From Planctomycetota bacterium (GTDB lineage: Bacteria; Planctomycetota; UBA8108): a stretch of 5,123 bases of DNA. The notes beneath the pieces are model-generated. The model ran no database searches and was not told where the DNA came from. It worked only from the letters and a program-made list of their open reading frames with translations. The DNA lies in assembly GCA_016928605.1 (NCBI GenBank), contig JAFGKN010000842.1, positions 1 through 5,123 of the forward strand. The letters run 5' to 3'. Positions 1 to 5,123 of the stretch are shown here, piece after piece (position 1 is the stretch's first letter; each line of letters starts with the position of its first letter). The position numbers and the translations under genes were made by a program.

Positions 1-1
1 C

Positions 2-589
2 CGCTGCCACTGGAACTTCCGCTGGATCTTCGACTACTCCGGCGGCATGCTCACCGACTGGGGCGCCCACCTGATCGACATCGCCCAGTGGGCCAACGAC
101 ACCGAGCGCACCGGGCCGGCCGAGATCGAGGGAAAGGGCGTCTTCCCCGACCGCGGCATCTACAACACGGCCACCGAGTTCGACGTCTGGGGCACGTACC
201 CGAGCGGCGTGAAGATCCACATCTTCTCGAAGGAGCCGAGCCTCCGCTTCGAGGGCACCGGCGGATGGGTCGCCAACACCGGCTGGTGCGGCGAGCTCCA
301 GGCGAGCTCGAAGGAGATCCTCGAGTCGAAGATCGGCGAGGGCGAGAAGCGCCTCTACACGTGCGCCGCCGGCGAGCAGCGCAACTTCCTCGATTGCGTC
401 AAGTCGCGGAAAGAGTGCTACGGTCCCGCCGAGATCGGCCATCGCACGATCTCGATCGCGCACCTCGGCAACATCGCGATGCTGCTCGGCCGCAAGCTGC
501 GCTGGGATCCGGACCGCGAGAGGTTCATCAAGGATCCCGCGGCCGACATGATGCTCACGCGCCAGATGCGCTGGCCGTGGCACCTGTGA
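2..589 (+). CDS. Gfo/Idh/MocA-family oxidoreductase, C-terminal part (5' truncated)
   Basis: The reading frame is open from the left edge to a TGA at 587-589, giving 195 residues. Members of this family are NAD(P)-dependent oxidoreductases acting mainly on sugars, inositols and their derivatives. The N-terminal Rossmann domain lies outside the window, so cofactor motifs and any Tat signal cannot be seen. What remains is the C-terminal alpha/beta substrate-binding domain. Its diagnostic start is the GGMLTDWGAHLIDIAQW segment (fragment residues 14-30), which carries the family D-x-G-x-H-x-x-D pattern (D19, H23, D26) lining the active site. The end, GRKLRWDPDRERF followed by a RQMRWPWHL terminus, is the usual close of the large subfamily common in Planctomycetota, Acidobacteriota and Verrucomicrobiota. 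Substrate cannot be assigned. No frameshift is seen. The next gene on the same strand starts 132 bp later behind its own candidate promoter, so cotranscription is not required. Confidence 0.9.
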   Translation, partial: RCHWNFRWIFDYSGGMLTDWGAHLIDIAQWANDTERTGPAEIEGKGVFPDRGIYNTATEFDVWGTYPSGVKIHIFSKEPSLRFEGTGGWVANTGWCGELQASSKEILESKIGEGEKRLYTCAAGEQRNFLDCVKSRKECYGPAEIGHRTISIAHLGNIAMLLGRKLRWDPDRERFIKDPAADMMLTRQMRWPWHL

Positions 590-605
590 AGGCGGCTTCT
601 TTTTT
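588..605 (+). terminator. weak intrinsic-terminator-like hairpin
   Basis: GAAG (588-591) and CTTC (596-599) can pair around a GCGG loop and are followed directly by six T residues (600-605). It sits exactly at the stop codon of the oxidoreductase gene. The stem is only 4 bp, so it is a poor terminator on its own and the call is tentative. Confidence 0.22.
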
Positions 606-621
606 GTCCAACCCCTGGACA
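605..621. repeat. 6-bp inverted repeat in the intergenic gap
   Basis: TGTCCA (605-610) and TGGACA (616-621) are perfect inverted copies separated by five bases. The dyad follows a T run rather than preceding one, so it does not have the form of an intrinsic terminator for the upstream gene. It could strengthen transcript 3'-end structure or be a protein-binding dyad; nothing in the sequence decides this. Confidence 0.4.
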
Positions 622-643
622 CATCTGCTCGATCGCCCCCGGT

Positions 644-672
644 TTGCCAGCAGTACGGCCGTTGTGTAGTCT
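644..672 (+). promoter_or_regulatory. candidate sigma70-type promoter for the exported repeat protein
   Basis: TTGCCA (644-649, five of six matches to TTGACA) lies 17 bp from TAGTCT (667-672, matching the consensus -10 at positions 1, 2 and 6). Transcription would begin near 679, leaving a leader of about 43 nt before the ATG at 722. The spacing is ideal, but the -10 match is modest and the host's sigma factors are unknown. Confidence 0.35.
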
Positions 673-709
673 TCTCCGAGCGGTATCGACTCGACAGAGA
701 CGTCGTCTC

Positions 710-716
710 GGGAGGT
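710..716 (+). promoter_or_regulatory. Shine-Dalgarno site that fixes the start at 722
   Basis: GGGAGGT lies five bases upstream of the ATG at 722. This favours that start over in-frame TTG/GTG codons farther upstream, which would fall inside the candidate promoter and before the signal peptide. Confidence 0.65.
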
Positions 717-721
717 CTGCG

Positions 722-1528
722 ATGAGAGTGCACGCGATGCGATGGGCGAGCGCGGCGGCCGGCTTGTGCCTCGCGCTGGCGGCGAGTTTCGCCTTCGCCG
801 ATGTCGGCGTGGGCGTGAAGATCACCGATGGCAGCCGTCACAACTTCCACCTGGCCGTCGGAGCCCACTTCGGCGTGCCCGAGGCGCAGGTCGTCGGGGT
901 GCGAGCTCGCAACATCCCCGATGATGATCTGCCGGTCGTCTTCTTTCTCGCCGCGCGCGCTCGCGTCGAGCCGGAGGCCATCGTCGATCTGCGGCTGGGC
1001 GGCATGTCCTGGATGCAGATCTCCGGGCGATTCGGCATCGGCGTCGATGTTTTCCATGTGCCGGTGACGGTCGATCCCGGACCGCCCTACGGCCGCGCCA
1101 TCGGCCACTTCCGGAACCGCAAGCGCTCGGAGTGGCACACGCTCCAGCTCACCGATCAGGACGTCGCGCACCTCGTGAGCGTGAAGTTCATGGCCGCCCA
1201 CTACGGCTGCTCCCCGGACGATGTGCTCAAGCTTCACGCACGGGGTGAGGGTCCCCTCCACCTGCATCTGAGGCTCCACCAGGCGAAGGGCGGTCCGGAC
1301 CACCTGAAGATCAAGGCCGGCCAGGGCGCACCGGTGAAGGTTGGGCCGGGTCCGGTGAAGATCCAGGGCCCAGACGGATCTCCGGGCAAGGGAGGGCCGG
1401 CGAAGTTGAAAGAGGGGGGCCGGGGCGGACCTCCGGGCAAGGGAGGGCCGGCGAAGGTGAACGAGGAGAGTCCGGCCGGAGGCGGCAAACCTCGCGGGGG
1501 TGGCGGTCGCGGTCGCGGTCGCCGTTGA
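722..1528 (+). CDS. exported protein of unknown function with helical repeats and a basic Gly/Pro/Lys/Arg tail
   Basis: I do not recognise this 268-residue protein as a named family. The start at 722 is supported by a Shine-Dalgarno site and by the signal peptide that begins there: a basic start (R2, H4, R7), a hydrophobic Ala/Leu core (about 9-23) and an A-F-A site predicting cleavage after A26. The mature part contains a short motif three times in degenerate form. Copies lie around A48-R63 (FGVPEAQVVGVR core), A77-W97 (VEPEAIVDLRLGGMSW core) and A158-G175 (YGCSPDDVLKLHARG core). Each is an Ala-rich helix, a turn with Pro, then V-x-x-L/V-R/H, suggesting paired short helices. From about 188 to the end the sequence is low-complexity, strongly basic and rich in Gly, Pro and Lys, ending in a Gly-Arg run. 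An extracytoplasmic structural or polyanion-binding role is possible but is inference. The stop codon faces the transketolase stop 12 bp away. Confidence 0.75.
   Translation: MRVHAMRWASAAAGLCLALAASFAFADVGVGVKITDGSRHNFHLAVGAHFGVPEAQVVGVRARNIPDDDLPVVFFLAARARVEPEAIVDLRLGGMSWMQISGRFGIGVDVFHVPVTVDPGPPYGRAIGHFRNRKRSEWHTLQLTDQDVAHLVSVKFMAAHYGCSPDDVLKLHARGEGPLHLHLRLHQAKGGPDHLKIKAGQGAPVKVGPGPVKIQGPDGSPGKGGPAKLKEGGRGGPPGKGGPAKVNEESPAGGGKPRGGGGRGRGRR
1375..1466 (+). repeat. two imperfect direct repeats of about 41 bp inside the basic tail
   Basis: Positions 1375-1415 and 1426-1466 match at all but three bases, with a 51-bp period (17 codons). The identical core is 26 bp (1380-1405 and 1431-1456). Because the period is a multiple of three the frame is kept, and both copies encode a PGKGGPAK core. 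This looks like a recent in-frame duplication that lengthened the tail. Confidence 0.85.
1505..1522 (+). repeat. GGTCGC hexanucleotide repeated three times
   Basis: Three perfect tandem GGTCGC units sit just before the stop codon of the exported protein and encode its alternating Gly-Arg end. Such short tandem units are prone to slippage, and changes of whole units would keep the frame. Confidence 0.8.
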
Positions 1529-1540
1529 CGCCCGCTCCGG

Positions 1541-3556
1541 TCACTTGCCGAGCATCGTGAGCGCGGCCTGGAGCACGTTCTCCGCCGTGAAGCCGAACTT
1601 CTCCGCGAGCACTCCATAGGGGGCGGAGGCTCCGAAGCGGCTCAGCCCGATGATCTTGCCTTCGAGGCCCACGTAGCGCTCCCATCCGAAGGGGCTCGCC
1701 GCCTCGACCGCAAGCCTCCGCTTCACGCCGGGCGGCAGGACCTTGTGGCGGTACTCCTCCGGCTGCGCGTCGAACACCTCCCACGAAGGGAGGCTCACGA
1801 CGCGCGCCTTGACGCTCTTCAGCTTGAGGCCCTTGGCGGCCTCGCGGCAGATGGAGACCTCCGAGCCGGTCGCGATGAGGATGATGTCCGGCGGGCCGCC
1901 GGCCTCCTTCACGAGGATGTAGCCGCCCTTCTCGGCGCCGCCGCCGTGGATCGTGTCCTCGTAGATCGGAAGGTTCTGGCGGGTGAGGAGCAGAGCGGTG
2001 GGCCCCTTGGTGTGCTCGAGCGCCATCGCCCAGGCCGCGGCGGTTTCGTTCGCATCCGCCGGACGGATGACGCGCAGGTTGGGGATCGCCCGCAGCGCGG
2101 CGGCGTGCTCGATAGGCTGGTGCGTGGGGCCGTCCTCGCCGACGAAGATGCTGTCGTGCGTGAAGACGTACGTCACCGGCGCGCCCGTCAGGGCGGCGAG
2201 GCGGATGCTCGGTCGCATGTAGTCGCTGAAGACCAGAAAGGTCCCGCCGTAGGGGCGCAGACCGCCGTGGAGCGCGAGACCGTTCAGCGCCGCGCCCATC
2301 GCGTGCTCGCGGACGCCGAAGTGGAGGTTGCGTCCGGAGAAGTCCTGCGCCGAGACTGACCCCTCACCCTTGACCATCGTGTTGTTGGAGGGGGCGAGGT
2401 CGGCCGATCCGCCGATCAGCTCCGGCAGCGCCTTCGCGAGGGCGTTGATCACCTGGCCGGACGCCGACCGGGTGGCGACGGGCTTGTCGGCGCTCGAGAA
2501 TCGCGGCAGCGCGCTCTCCCACGTCTCGGGGAGCTTGCCCTCGTGGATGCGGCGCCAGTCCTGAGCCTTCTTGCGGTGGTGGCCCTCGAAGCGCTCGAAG
2601 AGGTCGTCCCACGCCTTGTTCCTCCTGGCGCCTTCCTCGGCGGCCGCGCGGAAGAGCGGAAGAACCTCCTCGGGCACGGTCAGCTCGGGATGGCTCCAGC
2701 CGAGGTTCTCGCGGGTCGCCTGCACCTCCTCCGGGCCGAGCGGCGATCCGTGGGCGTCGTGGGTCCCCGCCTTGTTCGGCGAGCCGTAGGCGATGGTCGT
2801 GCGGCCGATGATGAGGCTTGGCCGGCCGGTCTCTCTCCGAGCGGAGTGGAGAGCGCCCTCGATGGCCTGGCGGTCCTGGCCGTCGATCTTTTGGACGTGC
2901 CAGCCGTAGCTCTCGAACCTCCTGGCGATGTCCTCCGAGAACGCGAGGCTCGTGTCGCCCTCGATCGTGATGTGGTTGTCGTCGTAGAAGTAGATCAGCT
3001 TGCCGAGCTTGAGATGGCCGGCGAGCGAGGCCGCCTCGTGCGAGATGCCCTCCATCAGATCGCCATCGCTCACCAGCGCGTAGGTGTGGTGGTCGACGAT
3101 CTCGAACTCGGGAGCGTTGTAGCGCGCCGCGAGCATCCGCTCCGCGAGCGCCATCCCCACTCCGGTCGCGAATCCCTGGCCGAGGGGGCCGGTCGTCATC
3201 TCGACGCCGGGGGCCTCGCCGTACTCGGGATGGCCGGGGGTCATCGATCCCCACTGCCGGAACTGCCCCAGCTGCTCGAGCGGCAGGTCGTAGCCGCAGA
3301 GGTGGAGCATGGTGTAGAGGAGCATCGAGCCGTGGCCGGCCGAGAGGATGAAGCGGTCGCGGTCGGGCCAGCGCGGGTTCCGCGGGTTGAACTTGAGGAA
3401 CTTCGCGAAGAGCACGTAGGCGAAGTCGGCGCAGCCCATCGGCAGGCCGGGGTGCCCGGACTTCGCCTTCTGGACCGCTTCCATGCAAAGGACGCGGATC
3501 GTGTTGACGGCGAGCTGCTCGAGCTGGGGACTGGCGCTGGAACTCGGACTGGACAT
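1541..3556 (-). CDS. tkt: transketolase, full length
   Basis: This 671-residue protein transfers two-carbon ketol units between sugar phosphates in the cytoplasmic pentose phosphate pathway, using thiamine diphosphate and a divalent metal. The three transketolase domains are present in order. The N-terminal cofactor domain has SGHPGLPMG (33-41), GHGS (74-77), TGPLGQG (122-128) and the GDLMEG...DDN metal/pyrophosphate motif (165-194), with substrate-site H269 in AHGSPLG. The middle pyrimidine-binding domain has R363 and S366, then FGVREHAMG with catalytic E417, and H467, D468 and H479 in the HDSIFVGEDGPTHQP stretch. R525 in LLLTRQNLP should bind substrate phosphate. The C-terminal domain ends MLGK. 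Length is normal for the family. I chose the ATG at 3554-3556, not an upstream in-frame start, because GGAGA lies 6 bp before it and the alignable protein begins just after it. It is convergent with the exported-protein gene and divergent from the amidohydrolase-like gene, and so is probably monocistronic. Confidence 0.97.
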   Translation of the reverse strand: MSSPSSSASPQLEQLAVNTIRVLCMEAVQKAKSGHPGLPMGCADFAYVLFAKFLKFNPRNPRWPDRDRFILSAGHGSMLLYTMLHLCGYDLPLEQLGQFRQWGSMTPGHPEYGEAPGVEMTTGPLGQGFATGVGMALAERMLAARYNAPEFEIVDHHTYALVSDGDLMEGISHEAASLAGHLKLGKLIYFYDDNHITIEGDTSLAFSEDIARRFESYGWHVQKIDGQDRQAIEGALHSARRETGRPSLIIGRTTIAYGSPNKAGTHDAHGSPLGPEEVQATRENLGWSHPELTVPEEVLPLFRAAAEEGARRNKAWDDLFERFEGHHRKKAQDWRRIHEGKLPETWESALPRFSSADKPVATRSASGQVINALAKALPELIGGSADLAPSNNTMVKGEGSVSAQDFSGRNLHFGVREHAMGAALNGLALHGGLRPYGGTFLVFSDYMRPSIRLAALTGAPVTYVFTHDSIFVGEDGPTHQPIEHAAALRAIPNLRVIRPADANETAAAWAMALEHTKGPTALLLTRQNLPIYEDTIHGGGAEKGGYILVKEAGGPPDIILIATGSEVSICREAAKGLKLKSVKARVVSLPSWEVFDAQPEEYRHKVLPPGVKRRLAVEAASPFGWERYVGLEGKIIGLSRFGASAPYGVLAEKFGFTAENVLQAALTMLGK

Positions 3557-3562
3557 GAGCGG

Positions 3563-3567
3563 TCTCC
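3563..3567 (-). promoter_or_regulatory. Shine-Dalgarno site of transketolase
   Basis: Read on the minus strand this is GGAGA, six bases before the ATG at 3556. It supports the shorter 671-residue product over an 80-residue N-terminal extension that would remain open in frame as far as 3796. Confidence 0.6.
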
Positions 3568-3681
3568 GTATCGTACTTCGAGCGCGGTTCGGATCGCGGC
3601 GGATCGAGGTCAAGGCCCCGGCGGCGACCCGGACCCTGTCGAGGGGAGCCGGACCGGACGGGCGGAGCGCGATCCCGCAGA

Positions 3682-3700
3682 GGCAGGCGCAGAGCCTGCC
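3682..3700. repeat. perfect 7-bp inverted repeat in the transketolase leader
   Basis: GGCAGGC (3682-3688) and GCCTGCC (3694-3700) pair perfectly around a five-base loop. No T run follows on either strand, so it is not an intrinsic terminator. It lies about 125 bp upstream of the transketolase start and could be a leader hairpin or an operator. Confidence 0.55.
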
Positions 3701-3745
3701 GCGGACCCTTCCCGCGAGGAGCGAGGGACTCCCACGAGGGCAGAG

Positions 3746-3775
3746 ATCGTACGGGCACGCTGGCGCGCCGCGCAA
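3746..3775 (-). promoter_or_regulatory. weak candidate promoter for transketolase
   Basis: On the minus strand TTGCGC (3770-3775) is followed after 18 bp by TACGAT (3746-3751), matching the sigma70 boxes at three and four positions. Transcription would begin near 3739 and give a leader of about 180 nt that includes the 7-bp hairpin. The match is weak and the call tentative. Confidence 0.22.
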
Positions 3776-3877
3776 CAGAAAACCGGCTGCCGGCAAGCGC
3801 GGTCACCGGCGCGCCGCCGCGTCGGGATGTGCCTCTCGCCGCGGAGCTTCCTCCAGGTCGATGACCGCGCGAGAAGC

Positions 3878-3906
3878 GTTTACTTCAGTCGCAGGGTCCG
3901 GTAAAC
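3878..3906. repeat. inverted repeat GTTTAC/GTAAAC spanning the candidate promoter
   Basis: GTTTAC (3878-3883) and GTAAAC (3901-3906) are perfect inverted copies 17 bp apart. They coincide almost exactly with the candidate -35 and -10 boxes, so a dimeric regulator bound here would cover the promoter. The arms could also simply be the promoter boxes themselves. Confidence 0.5.
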
Positions 3907-3907
3907 T
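3879..3907 (+). promoter_or_regulatory. candidate sigma70-type promoter for the amidohydrolase-like gene
   Basis: TTTACT (3879-3884) and TAAACT (3902-3907) each match the sigma70 consensus at four of six positions and are separated by exactly 17 bp. This is one of the few A/T-rich spots in a very GC-rich region, which adds weight. Transcription would start near 3914, giving a leader of about 165 nt before the ATG at 4080. Confidence 0.4.
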
Positions 3908-3914
3908 CGACCCT
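3893..3914. repeat. inverted repeat AGGGTC/GACCCT around the -10 box
   Basis: AGGGTC (3893-3898) and GACCCT (3909-3914) are perfect inverted copies separated by 10 bp, with the candidate -10 box in the centre. A 22-bp dyad in this position has the geometry of a repressor operator. No regulator gene is nearby to link to it. Confidence 0.45.
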
Positions 3915-3967
3915 CTCTAACTCCATTCCCGTCTTCTGTTTGCTGGATGTTTCGTCCGTGGAGCTTC

Positions 3968-4000
3968 CTCCGGGATCCGCCCCGGGAGCGCCCTGGCTCC
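3968..4000 (+). promoter_or_regulatory. two mutually exclusive leader hairpins
   Basis: CTCCGGG (3968-3974) can pair with CCC plus GGAG (3981-3988), with G3984 bulged, giving seven pairs and a six-base loop. The same GGAG (3985-3988) together with C3989 can instead pair with GCTCC (3996-4000) around a six-base loop. Both would lie in the leader of the amidohydrolase-like gene if the promoter at 3879-3907 is right. No strong T run follows, so an attenuator is not established. Confidence 0.3.
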
Positions 4001-4079
4001 GTTTCGCCGAGTGCACATGATCGGTTTGCGCCACCGTCTCCGTTCCATCTCCCTCCCGCGGGCCCGGGACTGTGGAGCG

Positions 4080-5123
4080 ATGCCGGGGCGCCCTGCAGGC
4101 GTATCGTCGCGCGGCTTCAGCGCCATCGGCGCTCTCGCCAGCGTCATCACCGTCATGTTCCTCGTCATCTTCCTCGCGCTCGCCAGGCGGCCGGCGGGAT
4201 CCGTGCTCGCCGCCGGGCTCGAGGAAGCTCCGGGTGAGTACGCGATCGTCGGAGCCACTCTGCACATCGGCGACGGGCGGTCGATCTCCGACGGCGCCGT
4301 GATCGTGCGCGGCTCGGCGATCGAGGCGGCGGGCCCGCGCGACGATGTCTCCATCCCGCCGCTCCTTCCTCGCATCGAGGCGGCGGGCTGGCACCTGACG
4401 CCCGGTCTCGTCGCCGTGCGCAGCCGGCTCTCCCTCGACGAGCAGCAGGGGCCGAGCGGCGGGCCGCTTCCGATCGACGTCGCGGCGGAGGCGCTGACAT
4501 CCTTCGACGATGCCGCCGCGGGCGCGCTGGCGGAGGGCGTGACGACCGCCGGCGTCAGCCTCGCGGCGCGGCGGGGGCGGGCGGGCCTCGGCGCGGTCGT
4601 GAGGCTGCGCTCGTGGCCGGCGCCCGAGACGGGATCGCGCGACAGCGCCTTCGAACTTATCGTGAGAGACTCGCACCTCGTGCTCGGGCTCGGCCTGGCA
4701 TCGGGCCGCTCCACGAGCGCCGAGCGGCTCCAGCAGTACTACGAGCTGCGCGGGCTTTTCCTCGCCGCCCGCGATCACGAGAGAGAATGGCGAGCGTACT
4801 GGAAGTCGGTCGAGGCCTACAACCGCCAGCTCGAGAGCTACCGCAAGGCGAAGCAGGCCGCCGCCGGCAAGGCCGGCGAGCAACCGAAGCCCGGCGAGAA
4901 GGGCGGGCCGCGGGCGCTCGCAGCGGAGGAAGAGAAGAAGAAGGAGGAGAAGGCGGCAACGAAGGAGGGCGCCGGCGAGAGCAAGAAGTCTCCGCCTGCG
5001 GAGCCGAAACCGCCGTCGCGCCCGAAGAGACCGCAGCCGCACGCGGGGCACGAGGCGCTGCTGCGCGCGCTCGCCGGCGAGATTCCGGTCATCGTCGAGG
5101 CGCACCGTCGCGACGACATCGAG
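4080..5123 (+). CDS. membrane-anchored amidohydrolase-like protein with degenerate metal site (3' truncated)
   Basis: The frame is open to the right edge, giving 348 residues. ATG 4080 is the likeliest start: a short basic N-terminus is followed by a hydrophobic segment (about 13-35) that should be a signal anchor. Its GGAG is only 2 bp away, so ATG 4017 or GTG 4011, both in frame, remain possible. After the membrane segment comes the small beta-sandwich strand region of imidazolonepropionase-like amidohydrolases (YAIVGATLHIGDGRSISDGA, 54-73), then HLTPGLV (105-111). Here the family normally continues D-A-H-x-H, whose histidines bind the catalytic metal; this protein reads A-V-R-S-R (112-116). 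EGVTTAGV and the 'GEIPVIVEAHRRDDI' segment (H342) match the family well. Residues about 257-320 are a Lys/Glu/Pro/Ala-rich insert. It is divergent from transketolase. Superfamily assignment is firm; enzymatic activity is doubtful and no substrate can be named. Confidence 0.82.
   Translation, partial: MPGRPAGVSSRGFSAIGALASVITVMFLVIFLALARRPAGSVLAAGLEEAPGEYAIVGATLHIGDGRSISDGAVIVRGSAIEAAGPRDDVSIPPLLPRIEAAGWHLTPGLVAVRSRLSLDEQQGPSGGPLPIDVAAEALTSFDDAAAGALAEGVTTAGVSLAARRGRAGLGAVVRLRSWPAPETGSRDSAFELIVRDSHLVLGLGLASGRSTSAERLQQYYELRGLFLAARDHEREWRAYWKSVEAYNRQLESYRKAKQAAAGKAGEQPKPGEKGGPRALAAEEEKKKEEKAATKEGAGESKKSPPAEPKPPSRPKRPQPHAGHEALLRALAGEIPVIVEAHRRDDIE

Larger units (their letters stand above)
3557..4079. 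other. divergent intergenic control region without a supported gene
   Basis: About 520 bp separate the divergent starts of transketolase and the amidohydrolase-like gene. Several frames are open here, as expected in GC-rich DNA, but none gives a recognisable protein or has a good ribosome binding site. The stretch holds candidate promoters facing both ways and at least four inverted repeats, listed separately. I saw no tRNA, and no motif that I recognise as a thiamine-pyrophosphate riboswitch ahead of transketolase. Confidence 0.6.

Noticed and set aside
644..721. Upstream TTG start giving a longer exported protein
   Set aside because: It would place the start inside the candidate promoter and bury the signal peptide internally. 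The ATG at 722 has a good ribosome site at the right distance.
3608..3613. Minus-strand TTGACC as a -35 box for transketolase
   Set aside because: No acceptable -10 hexamer lies 16-18 bp downstream. The nearest, TACGAT at 3570-3575, is about 32 bp away and would start transcription inside the ribosome site.
3557..3740. Thiamine pyrophosphate riboswitch ahead of transketolase
   Set aside because: The conserved CUGAGA-type core of that riboswitch is not present on the minus strand, and transketolase uses, but does not make, the cofactor.
3782..3793. CCGG-N3-CCGG hairpin followed on the minus strand by TTTT as a terminator
   Set aside because: The stem is only 4-5 bp, the T run is short, and there is no minus-strand gene immediately upstream that would need termination.
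3762..3815. Two GGCGCGCC palindromes 46 bp apart
   Set aside because: Eight-base all-GC palindromes are expected by chance in DNA of this composition and show no shared flanking sequence.
2543..3904. Long plus-strand open frame of 453 codons antisense to transketolase
   Set aside because: It lies over a complete, motif-rich transketolase and its translation has no recognisable domain. Long antisense frames are expected in GC-rich genes with G/C-biased third positions.
3885..5105. Minus-strand open frame of 406 codons opposite the amidohydrolase-like gene
   Set aside because: Its product is an Arg/Leu/Asp-rich low-complexity string without domains, whereas the plus frame shows clear amidohydrolase family segments.

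Overview
The window is high-GC bacterial DNA (clearly GC-rich by eye, with G/C-rich third codon positions). It carries four protein genes, two of them cut by the window edges. No tRNA, rRNA, CRISPR array, transposase or phage gene is visible. The gene families point to a free-living heterotroph of the Acidobacteriota, Planctomycetota, Eisenbacteria or Gemmatimonadota type. These families are a Gfo/Idh/MocA oxidoreductase with the long 'GRKLRWDP...PWHL' tail and a membrane-anchored amidohydrolase-like protein ending in an 'AHRRDDI' motif. The phylum cannot be settled from this piece alone.

Layout from left to right: (1) 2-589, plus strand: the C-terminal 195 residues of a Gfo/Idh/MocA-family sugar-type oxidoreductase. 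(2) 590-721: a short intergenic stretch with a weak terminator-like hairpin, a 6-bp dyad and a plausible sigma70-type promoter. (3) 722-1528, plus: an exported protein of unknown function. It has a signal peptide, three degenerate copies of a short helical motif, and a basic Gly/Pro/Lys/Arg tail built partly by DNA repeat duplication. (4) 1541-3556, minus: a complete transketolase with all expected cofactor and catalytic motifs, convergent with gene 3 and only 12 bp from it. (5) 3557-4079: a divergent control region of about 520 bp with candidate promoters for both flanking genes and several inverted repeats. (6) 4080 to the right edge, plus: the N-terminal 348 residues of an amidohydrolase-superfamily protein. 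It has an N-terminal membrane segment and a long Lys/Glu/Pro-rich insert, and the family's first metal-binding H-x-H is replaced by R-S-R.

The genes do not form an evident operon or pathway. Transketolase is a housekeeping enzyme of the pentose phosphate pathway and appears to be transcribed alone. The two items most worth a second look are the amidohydrolase-like protein, which looks like a metal-site-deficient member of its family, and the unrecognised exported repeat protein. I did not find convincing evidence of a new multi-gene system.
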